Origin: Bugulina stolonifera
Lineage: Eukaryota > Bryozoa > Gymnolaemata > Cheilostomatida > Bugulidae
Reading direction: 5' to 3'
Length of the DNA stretch: 64,000 bases
Assembly (NCBI GenBank): GCA_935421135.1
Contig: OW285188.1
Coordinates: 7,730,733-7,794,732, forward strand
A program made the translations under genes and the position numbers. Shown here one piece after another: positions 45,281 through 57,400 of the stretch (position 1 is its first letter; each line of letters opens with the position of its first letter). The notes beneath the pieces were generated by a model. It searched no databases, had not been told where the DNA came from, and saw nothing but the letters and a program-made list of their open reading frames with translations.

Positions 45281-47864
45281 TGTAGGAATAAGTAGGAGTG
45301 ATTATGGATTGGATTCCGGAACGCTGCTGTTTACATGGGTATAGCCTACTATTAAAATAATGGTATAAAAACCATTTGTGATTTGTACACAGGGGGTCTA
45401 ATGTATATACATGTACATATCATGAGATACAAAGAATAGTGTGAAAAGTATCTTGGTTTGAAAATAAGACTAATTATGATAATATAGTGGGGGATAATGG
45501 TAATTAGTATTATAGAATATGTCATATCACTTGTACTACATGGTTTCATATAGTACAGATTATGTTGCATTGCTGCAGCCCAAAGGCAGCATGTTCCAGA
45601 CATTGCAGAAAATATTGTTATAAGTTTGTTTAACAATAAATTAACTGTTTGCTATCGAGGATGGGTCTCTGCCTGCATTGGCCTAACAATATAAATCAGA
45701 TCACAAATATAAGTCATAAATCTAATTTTCTTGTTGACATTTGTAATCAGGTGCTATAAAATCCTTTGACAATGTGATTAAGTAGTGCGGCTGATATACA
45801 ATTCTTTGGTAATATTTTACATACACATTTATAATTATTTATGTAATTATTATCTATTATAGGACCGATGAATAGATTTCCTCAAGGAGTTTAATCTGTC
45901 TGTAAATAGTATGGATTAAGGGAGTAGAAGATTAAGAGAGTGTACTGGGGGGCAGTATCATTAATAGAACATACAATGTATGACATGCTATATTATAGTA
46001 CATGTACATGTACATGTATATATGCAGTACTATATACAGTACTATATATAACTAACCACTGCTACACCTGTAGTAGTACTACACAGTAGGCCTCACGAAG
46101 AAGTTACTGGTCTTAGTCAGCTCAACAGACAGAAGAAATATCCTTCAATATGAACTCGTGAAATTACTCTCTTTCCATCATTCTATTAAAAGTTTTTACT
46201 GGCCTCATGTCTTCGTTCGAACAAGGTTTAAAGTTTCAGGCTTTAAAGACCTAAATGCAGCATCCTCTCTAACATTTGATGGTTTTAATAAATTGTATGG
46301 TTCTCTGCTGTACCATTTCAATATTGTCTACGTTTCTGTTTTCCTAAGTACTTGACCTCATCTACTTTTTAGGCAGGGCTAGCAGTTACCTGTGAGGTGT
46401 GCTGGCTGTTAGAGTTTAGTGGAATTGGTTGTTATAACTACAAGTACATTTAATATAATATGTCAAATCAGGAGCCTGGTCAACTTTTGCTACTAGAATA
46501 GCAGCAGCGTTTTTATGACCAAGGCAACAGACGGCCAGTTAATTGGACACTGATTACTGCAGTTGACGGGTTTCCCCAACATCTAAAAGTATGACCAATT
46601 GTGTTGTGGCCATTCTTATATACTGGTGGTTAGCCTGTGGTGAAGTAGAGATATCAGATAAGGTCTATTACTAAATTGGAGTATGTTTTATTTTAGTAAA
46701 AATTCTCTTTACATTACTTACATGATTGTATTTTAGCGACCTGGAATGTTTGGTCAAAGACCTGTAATAGAGGTTGTACCCTTGTGGTCAGGCCTAGGGA
46801 GTACACATGTGAGCTCCCAGCTGATGCTACTGGCTGACCAAGTCGAGTGTTTGCATAGACAAACGCATCAAGTCATATTTCAATAAAAACTGATTCCTTT
46901 TGTGCAACATAAGATGTTCAATAGAAATAGCTATTTGTGAGAATTTTTTGTTACCAGTTGATTTGAGATTATACCACATTGTCAGTGGTGGATACAGCGC
47001 CAAATATGTTCAGGGATTCCCAAAGTGAGACGGTCTCTACACACTATGACATCAAATAAACACACTGCAGCTCATATTGGTGTGCATTGGGCATGAAGAC
47101 ATGTTTCTATTAAATACAACTGCGCTGAACGTTAGACAACTGATTTGGAGATTGAGGCTTCTGTGTAGGAGTTTAATATCGTACTTTTACCAAGTATATT
47201 TTCAAACTGTCATTTATGAACAGTTGCATGTGGAAGCCTACCTCCTCAGTGTTTTATCTTAGTAGGTGAGCATTATTAAACTGGCCATGCCCACCATGTG
47301 AATGCCCCCTAATCCTTCAGTAACAGCATTCATTTACCCACCCCTTAATCTTGCAAGATGATGAGCAACTATTGTCATGGAGCTATGAATAGTCAAGTTT
47401 GAATAAACTTTGAAATATTCAGTTACAGTACACAAAGATTGGTTGGGTGAAAGGGAAAAGTTGGTTGAAATTCGATAGAATATTGACCCTCCAGGACATA
47501 ACAAACTATGAGGTAACTAACAAACAAACACTAATTCTTGATTAAGAGCCAAGTTCCTTCAGAGACTTGTCTGATATGCAAATATACAAATCATAAGATA
47601 CAATTTCAACTACAAAAAATGTATATTAATAAAATATTTCTAATATACAGATTATAGACTCAACTTAGCAGATTAGAGAGAATGCTGTCATTATTTTATA
47701 GTTGATATGGGTAGATCTATTAATGTTTGTGTACATATCTTGAAAGTGCATGAATTGAAAACTTCAGATATCTGCTGCATGGGGTACAACTGTTACAGGG
47801 TACTTGGTGAAAATGTATTGCCTTGAAAATAAAGATACTGTTTAAATTTTTATAATAACAGAAT

Positions 47865-47870
47865 TTTATT
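47865..47870 (-). terminator. Candidate SCAPER poly(A) signal
   Basis: AATAAA on the minus strand about 560 bases after the SCAPER stop codon. If used, the hairpin at 48092-48178 lies in the SCAPER 3' UTR. Confidence 0.4.
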
Positions 47871-48091
47871 TCAATAGATTATATGAACACAGTCACACTA
47901 ATAAAGCTACGTAACGGCAAATATCAAAAACAATACTAACCACTCTGTCAAAATTGAGCAAAAAAAAGAACACACAACACATTGGAACTTCTGTTTGTTT
48001 CATGAAATTTTGTAACTAATCTATTACATAATATTATACTCTGATGAGATATGAATAATGATTGAGCTGAGAGCAGTATATGGGGTTTACA

Positions 48092-48178
48092 TACATGTAC
48101 ATCTACATAATGGGGTTTACATACACAGTAGATGTACATCTAGGTGTATGTAAACCCCATTATGTAGATGTACATGTA
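48092..48178. repeat. Perfect 35-bp inverted repeat (long hairpin) beside SCAPER 3' end
   Basis: 48092-48126 is exactly complementary to 48144-48178, with a 17-base loop that contains the palindrome AGATGTACATCT. A direct copy of ATGGGGTTTACATACA also precedes it (about 48080-48095). Located about 255-340 bases past the SCAPER stop on its coding strand. Confidence 0.9.
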
Positions 48179-48432
48179 TATAGAAGGAATAACTAATGGT
48201 ACCTCACCCATAATGCAATGAAGAACTAAACGTTTACAGTAATTGATAACGCTGATAGAATGTTAATATATATTATTATTTACAAATAAATAACTAACAA
48301 TGATAAATTATAACATATTACTATTCTTAGCTCAGACCATCTAGACAGAGTTATTTAAAACGTAGCAAGGGTTCATATAATGAGGACGGAGTAATTGCAG
48401 AATGTTAGCCTGTGGGAAAGTTATCAAAAAGT

Positions 48433-51400
48433 TCATGATTCAGATTTAGATGAGAAGTATTCCTTAGCCTTGGCCCATAGGTTTTCAGGAAATCTGGCTA
48501 CCAAAGACAATCTCCCATCTTGTTGGGTAAAGCCTGCAATATATAACGTCCATATAAGTACACAAGATAAAATCGGTGCATGTATGTAGAATGTAACCGT
48601 ACCATACTACACAAAGCATATTGTAACAGTCAAGTATATGCTTCAGGAATCCAGTTTAGGTTAAAATATGCCAAAATAATTCTTTCGAACTTAAAAAGTG
48701 AACTATTTCTGTCATATATTATATACAATGCAATGGAGGACATATGGATTTGTTTGTAAACTTTAATTATCACCGCAAGGTGCTAGCAAGGTGTTACAGT
48801 GACAGCAGAAGGCGATGTCACACAGATATGTAAATACAACATATTATAGCATAGTTAAACACTACAATTGTTAATATAAACAAGGATTGTTTTATTTGAT
48901 GGATACAATGTTATAAGGAGATGCCTCATGTGAATTAAATTACCTGCCACCAGATAATTATTAAATAAAAAATCAACTGACACATCCACCGGTCATCATC
49001 TGCTGGTAGTCAAGTGGCAGGCTATGCAAGTATTTGCTAAAAGGAGCGTAGTCAGGTAATTGCAAGAATGGGGGTAGAAGCCCTGAGTTTGAGCTTAAGG
49101 CTGAAACACGTGAAAATATAATACTCGTATGTACATGTATGTACTGCATGTATCACTGTCACGTATGTATGTACGCGTATGTACATGTATGTACTGCATG
49201 TATCACTGTCACGTATGTATGTACGCGTATGTACATGTATGTACTGCATGTATCACTGTCACGTATGTATGTACGCGTATGTACATGTATGTACTGCATG
49301 TATCACTGTCACGTATGTATGTACGCGTATGTACATGTATGTACTGCATGTATCACTGTCACGTATGTATGTACGCGTATGTACATGTATGTACTGCATG
49401 TATCACTGTCACGTATGTATGTACGCGTATGTACATGTATGTACTGCATGTATCACTGTCATGATTTGATGAGATCAGTTTCAGGAATTATAAGATGGAA
49501 AATTGTCATTGATAGTTATTATTCTCCACCACTGAAGAACTGACAAAAATGTAACCAGAAAATCATTAAAGTAAATATTTGCAGTATCTACTCAAGAGCA
49601 ATGAGGGGCTGAGTGAGAGGCAATGGTGTGCAGCTTACGCTGCACCTTTAAATGTTGATACAAGAGGTAAGTATGGTTTGCTTGTGACATTTTATGTGTT
49701 TATCAATATTGTGAATAGTGATATCATATATAACAGAGCAGCTAATTCTGCTAATATAAATATAAATAAGCACTAGATAGCTATAACAAACTATAATCCC
49801 ACAGTGTAAGGGGATTGCATGAAATTATAGGATAAACAGAGGGAAATATTTTGTAGCAGAGTTTGGGCTGTGTTGATGATACAAGTATCTAGATATGCAT
49901 AGTAATGTAAGCCTGACACGGTAGATAAATAGAACAAACTGTGTTCTTAAAAAGAAGAAATCCACAAGGATGCAATGCGAAGCAGAATTTTGCAGCATAG
50001 TTTTTTTTACTCGCCAAACTTTTAACTCATAAAATTGAGGGTTCCCACACTTCACAGAAGTTAATGGAGGTTTTTCAGGGATAAAATATTTTAAATTTAG
50101 AACACTGTTAATTTTGGGTTAGAAATTGAAGTTTTTAATATATTTTTGAAGATGTTAATGTGGGTAAAGACTTTTGTTCCTTTTATTTTGATACTAGCCC
50201 CTAGTATTATCATCAGAGGAAATTAAATATATTTAATTTACCGGAACCTGTTTTTGTAAATGATTAACAGCTAATAAATAATTACATTAATCACTTATGA
50301 TGTTTTTATGCAAGGAATTAGCTTTCATGACACTATTATTGCTGTGTCAATGTTCACTGTGATTTGCTGTAATATTTATATGGATATATACATTGCATGT
50401 GTACGTTTGAAAACTCAACTCCTGGTGGTTTGCAATGCTAAGGCACATAAATTTAAGCAAGTCATATTCTACATACAGTATACATATTCGTACAGGTGGA
50501 ATATCCAACTATCCAACAGATGATAATATTCCCTGTATATGTAGGCTATCATGTAGAGGGTACATCACACGAGTGGTACATGTATGTATGTACATTCTGT
50601 ATGTATTAAATGACTCACCTGCTAAAGTCTTCCTGCTGCTGTTGCCGGTGGGCAGCGAGTGCTGCTGCTGTAGTAAAGACTCCTACAAACAAACATAAGG
50701 TAATATACTAAATATATGAACATATGGATATTATACATATATATATCACATAATAAGTGTTGTACTTACATTGTACCTATATTATACATACACATATAAT
50801 ATCACATAGTAAATGTAGTACTTATCTATATTATACATAATATACCACATAGAAAGTGCACTACTTACCTCCAGGAAGTTAGCAAGTAGGTCACAGCTAA
50901 GCTCCTCCTCCAGCACCATCTTGTTTCCCTCACAAGTGTAACAGGATGAGATGAGACAGGGGTAGAGTACGAGTACTAGCCTGGGGTCACTGAAGTACTG
51001 GAACGGCAGTGAGCACAGCTGTTGTAGGATTGTAGGGCTTTGACCTGATTGTACTATAGCCTATAATAGGAGAGGAAATATTTACTGGTATCAATATTTG
51101 AGACAAGGATATGACTGTACAATTAATAATTTTGAATGTCAACATAATAATATAATGACGTGATGTCTACCACATACGTATAAATATATATTGGAGGTTC
51201 AATATTACACTATTACACCTATTAGAATAGAGGTCAGGGTAGACATACATATAGTATAGTACACAGGTAGATACATAGTATGCAGGTAGATACATAGTAT
51301 GCAGGTAGATACATAGTATGCAGGTAGATATGTAGTATGCAGGTAGATACATAGTACGCAGGTTAACAGATGTACCTGATTGTCTAGATTGAGTACAACA

Positions 51401-54400
51401 AAGTATCCAATACAGAGGATGACCTCGTGGAGTAACTCCTCATTGTCACTGAGGTGGTAGGTACAGTACCAGATAAGATAGCTAGCGATATGACGTAGCT
51501 CTAGTGATACACCCTCAGCTCCCAGTACTCTCTACAAACATACCATACTTAGTACTATACTGGCGAGAGTGGAATGGTACATGAATATACATGCACATTC
51601 TAAAAACGTATACATTTACATGTTTGTAGCCTGTATTAACATCATTTAGTTGCAAAACCCTGTTGAAGAAGAAAATCTCCAAACAGAATATGGGAAGTCA
51701 CCTGAACTAGCTTGAGATCCATAGTAGCGAGTTGATTGATTAGCTTTAGGCCCACCAGTGTGACAGTGAGGGTGTTGGGTGAGATTGTGGGTGGGGTGGA
51801 GGTCTCCCCTCTAGTAGGCACGTTGTGTAAAAGCATTCCATAGAGTAGAGACATGATACCGGCCAGCTCAATGTCCTCATACGTCTGCAGTAGCTCCTCC
51901 GAGTCAGTCACCTTTATCATCTCAAACACATCTTGGTGTCTACAACAGCAGGTGAGTAAATACATGTGTTACATAGACATAGTTGTGTTACATAAACATA
52001 GATGTGTCACATAGACATACAATGTAGACGTGATGAAACTGACCTCTTAGACGCAGTGAGCTTAGTTATGGCTGTGAGGAAGCTGATACTATGCTGTAGG
52101 AATGTGAAGAGGTCATTGTTTGTATCCAAAGATCCCCTAACATTGGTATAGAGATTCTGTAGCTTGTCAACTATACCAACAGTGATCGCATAGCTATAAA
52201 TAGAAATAATGAGTCATTTATACGAGAAATAAATCACCAACATTCCCGATACACAAATGTCGATTAACGGCTAGGGAGTCTAGCAGCTGGTGACTTACTA
52301 ATTCTATTGGTTCTCTATCACCCTGTGATAGACACGACATACACTGTATACTACGACATGCACTGTATACTGCGACATGCACTGTATACTGCGACATACA
52401 CTGTATACTGCGACATACACTGTATACTGCGACATACACTGTATACCGTGACATACACTGTATACTGCGACATGCACTGTATACTGCGACATGCACTGTA
52501 TACTGCGACATACACTGTATACTGCGACATGCACTGTATACTGCGACATGCACTGTATACTGCGACATACACTGTATACTGCAACATACACTGTATACCA
52601 TGCATACAATATGTCACCCTGTAGACTACAGTGCCTACTAAAAGAATATTAGTGTAAGACTGTTCTCACAAGCATATATTCTACAGCACCCATACATGTA
52701 TATCAGGACAGGTAATGTTTTTATAAAGAGGAGGCAGCAGATTAGAGTGCAGGGCTGCCGTTCAGCAGGTTCAAGGTTTGAGCCCCAAAAATCCCACCGA
52801 CGTCACAGGTGGTGCTGGAAAAGGCATTTACATACCCACCACCTGCATAGTTAGTGCACACCTTCCCTACCTTAAGCTATGAGCAACCATGGGCCGTAAA
52901 ATATTTGCTGCTATAGACCTTCGAGACAGTAGTACATCATATCGGAAATGTTGACTATTAAAACAGGAAGTTTACTACAAACAGCGGGTTCACGGTACCA
53001 CTCTCACCTGATGACATCATTAACTCGGCTAGTGAAGGCATCGAGTCCAGGACGGCGTGACGATGTTCCCTTATCATTGTTTCTGCTCTGGTTAGAGGTA
53101 GAGAGGCAGGAGAGGACAACAGCCAGAGTGTGCACAAGTGCTGTAGCTACCACATCTATGGTAAGGTCTATTGACTCAGTGCTGTGTGCCATGAGGTTAG
53201 CTAGAGTAGCGCTATCGGTGGTGCTGGATAGATTAGCCGACTCGTTCACCTCTGCTTTACTCTTGGTTTCCTCCACCATCCACTGTACAAACGTACAGTG
53301 AGGATAACAGTTTGTAACACATTGTAGCAGTTTGTAAGACATTGTATCATACAGTTACATTATAGAGTGGTATGATAACACCAATCTCTGTGCATGAAAT
53401 GAATGATAACTACTACTGGTAATTATCAGTCCTTCTTTTTGACAGCTGCTGACAAAATATTTTTGAAATTTATGTAATAAGTAAATTGATAAAGTAATTC
53501 CATAATTCTACATTATTTTAGTTAGCAGGATGCTACCAGATCAGCTCATGCTATTAGCCTGAGTTCCCCAAAAACTTATTAGGGTGAACTGATTCAATAT
53601 ATACATGTATTTATATACATGTATGTTACATACAGCCAGTCGGGTTACTAGCAGGTCTATAAGAACTCCGGTTCGGTTACTAAAGAGGAGGTAGTGACTG
53701 TTCTCAAAGCACGATCTACAGGCTAGTCTGATCACCTGGCACACATTGGAACATGTCCTGCAACACATTGTAACAGTTTGTAACACATTGCAACATTTTG
53801 TAACTGTCTGTAACACATTGAACCATTCTGAAGCACATTGAACCAGTCTGTTACATATTGTAACAGTTTGTGACACATTGTAGCAATTTGTAACATTTTG
53901 TACCACTTAATGACACATTGGAACAGTTTGTGACACATTGTAAGTTTGAGATAGACGGTGGAAATATTACGTGTATGTAACACTTACTTGGGATACATGT
54001 GTAGCACATTCTCTCCATGTAATAGTAGCAGTAGTTTAGTGAATGTACTCAAACCTCCACATATTCTGAATGCTATCTGATCTTTCATTACCTGTAAGTG
54101 CATATTTTATATTATTATCTCACAATATACTAGTCTGATATACTATACATAGGCACACATGGTACATGTATATGTATAGAGTGTCAAGGTCTAGTATAAT
54201 ACAGTATACATTGGTGGAATAGGGGACAGCATAACAATCACAGGAATCTCTAAGGTAGATTGAAACCAACTTTAGACGGCAGCTACAAGTTAATTGAAAG
54301 TTTCAACTAAAATAAGAGCCCATAATGCAACTTCAAAATAAGATACATTTCAGGTCTATTTGTGTAATATGATTAGAAATACTTGGTAACTGTTACCTTG

Positions 54401-57400
54401 TATGTACAAAGACAGCCCCAACTCTATATGAATGTATATCACTAATGATGTAACCAATAGAGACCCTAACACACTCTAGTTTCATGCGTACCTTTTTATC
54501 TAGAATACGGATGGCCTCACCGAGCCCCCTATCCAAAGCTGATATCTTGTTCTGGGGCCACGGGCCTTTCTCCTGTGCTTGTATGAATTTATTCACATCT
54601 TTGATGATCTTATTCAACCTAGAAACGGCAGAATGTACAATGCTATGAGAGAATGCAATTCCCAACATTGTGGCCCTATCAACTTTCATTATGATTTAGT
54701 TAGCAACAGTGCTCAGGAGACCTGTTGGCTTGCACCTATCATTCAGTGTAAACCAATAAGTTTGAAGATGCTTTATCTCTAAATTTTTAGTCACATTGTT
54801 ATGAAAATAAGTTAACTGATAGCATGGAGATACATGTAAGTTAACTACTGTGAATTGTCATGCCCCATTATACATATTGAATATATACCATGTTATAAGT
54901 CTTTATACAAAAGAGAGTCACTTACTTAGCTTTATGTTGACTGTCTACAGTTTCTTGGCGTAAGTCCAGGCCTGCCTCAAACTCATTACCTCTGTATAAA
55001 CATAACAGAGCTTAAATTTATACACCACAAGATATATACCATGTGATATGCCTCAAGTGTGTAGTGTGAGAGGGAGATAACTCCACATACCTACATATTA
55101 TTATTATACTATATTATAATTCATGCTCTAGTCTACTGTGAATTTGTTGTGATTTAAACTGTTCTAGTGGGGAAGTTTACAGAGTGAATACATAGATTTG
55201 TTGTAGATCGGCTACTAATATATAGTCATATAGACAGACACCTGTTTAATTACACAACTAAACTGGTATATACATGGTAGTCAGTCAGGTGTGTTTACAT
55301 CAGTAAAATAATATTAAAACTTTAACGAAGGAAATAGGAAGTCCTGTGGAAATGTTTAATATCTGTTGGTAATGTTTATACTGTGAGAGAGAATGGACAG
55401 ATGAAATAACACTCCTCATATTTGATATACATTGTACCACCTGTAGACTTGTAGCATGTAGCATGATGAAGGATGCACAAGGTTATTCTAATTAGACTAA
55501 GTGGTGTTATTACATAATTTACGAGCTTGGGCTAATTAAATTAGCACCAGGTAAATAATAGAGGGAAGCAGGACATACTGAACTTCTACCAATACACATA
55601 CAAACATTACCAATTGCTAGTCATACTTATAATATCAGTGATGGTGCATTTACTACAGAAATAATAATTTTTATATCATGAAAGAGTAACCATGAAAATT
55701 AAAAAATCTAACCATTGTTTATACATTTAATGGTGTGGCTAACTCTGCTAAACATTTATTCTAATCCCCGTTGGATCCACCCCTCTGGGAGTAAACTGAC
55801 TCCCCCAGCAGCTACTGCACTGAGAACTATAGATTTTCATGTCTCTCATTAAAGTAAAAGCTTTAGAGAGAATTTTAATATCCATTAATGCAGTTCAGCT
55901 AAATGATAAAACAAAGGGGGTATTACTAAACTACATGTATCTCATGAAAGATGTTCTTGCTACAAGTAATTAGTTTATGTTATTGTCCATAACACCAATA
56001 CTACAGTAATTATAGATTATTAGGAGAGAGAGAGCTAAATACCTAGCACTAGTTATATTACCAAATAATACACACCTAGCACTAGATATATTACCAAATA
56101 CTACATACCTAGCTAGCACTAGATATATTACCAAATAATACACACCTTGCTACAAGTAATTAGTTTATGTTATTGTCCACAACACCAATACTACAGTAAT
56201 TATAAATTATTAGGAGAGAGAGAGAGAGCTAAATACCTAGCACTAGTTATATTACCAAATAATACATCCCTAGTACTAGTTATATTACCAAATAATACAT
56301 ACCTAGCACTAGATATATTACCAAATAATACATACCTAGCACTAGCTATATTACCAAATAATACATACCTAGCACTAGCTATATTACCAAATAATACATA
56401 CCTAGCACTAGCTATATTACCAAATAATACATACCTAGCACTAGTTACATTACCAAATAATACATACCTAGCACTAGTTATATTACCAAACACTACACAC
56501 CTAGCTTGCATCCTATGCTTTAGTTTCTTGCATCGTTTCTTGAGAGATTTGGATCTCTCCCTGCTGGAGGCCTGTTTAGGATCCACAAAGTCTCCTGGTA
56601 CGTCCTTTATATGCTCTATGTTGAAGGACTCCTATAATCAAATATACATGCATCGCATAACATGCATGACATAGCATGGCAGGTGCCTGCAGGTTATATG
56701 ACAGTGTTATGTGCAAACCTACCTACGGTTTCTATGATACACATAATATTATGCAGGTTTTACGATTAGAGCAAGGTACTAGAAGAGAAGTAGGAAGGTT
56801 ATATGACAGGTATAATCAGGTACTTTGACTCACTATCTCGATTTTTCCCCAGCTGCCTCCCTTAGTCTGCTGTTCCTTCAGCATATTCTGATGCTGCTGA
56901 CCTCTGAGGTGACTCTGTAGATGTACTTCTGATGGTATCTACATCCATATACATGTATTATAACACATAGTATCTACATGTATATATATTATAACACATA
57001 GTATCTACATGTATATATTATAACCCATAGCATCTACATGTATATATTATAACACATAGTATATACATGTATTATAACACATAGTATCTACATGTATATA
57101 TATTATAATACATAGCATCTACATGTATATATTATAACACATAGTATATACATGTATATATATTATAACACATGGTATCTACATGTATATATTATAACAC
57201 ATGGTATATACATGTATATATATTATAACACATGGTATCTACATGTATATATTATAACACATAGTATCTACATGTATATATATTATAACACATGGTATCT
57301 ACATGTATATATTATAACACATGGTATATACATGTATATATATTATAACACATGGTATCTACATGTATATATTATAACACATGGTATATACATGTATATA

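Larger units (their letters stand above)
44234..48432. other. Convergent Islet-SCAPER intergenic region
   Basis: 4.2 kb between two stop codons facing each other. It holds the candidate poly(A) signals of both genes and a long perfect hairpin (48092-48178). No protein-coding exon was recognised. Confidence 0.6.

Noticed and set aside
46158..46355. Open frame in the Islet-SCAPER interval followed by an AG that resembles an acceptor
   Set aside because: No domain, no matching exon, and both neighbouring genes are complete without it.
49129..49543. Open frames over the 50-bp array
   Set aside because: Cysteine/tyrosine-rich translation of ACATGTATGTAC-type repeats; no splice context or domain.
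52218..52624. Open frames on both strands around the 19-bp array, including a stretch GDREPIELVSHQLLDSLA
   Set aside because: Neighbouring SCAPER exons (53282-53008 and 52193-52044) join directly in phase and match the family without it; the frames come from the repeat.
52948..53301. 117-codon plus-strand frame
   Set aside because: Shadow of the SCAPER exon 53282-53008, which matches the family on the minus strand.
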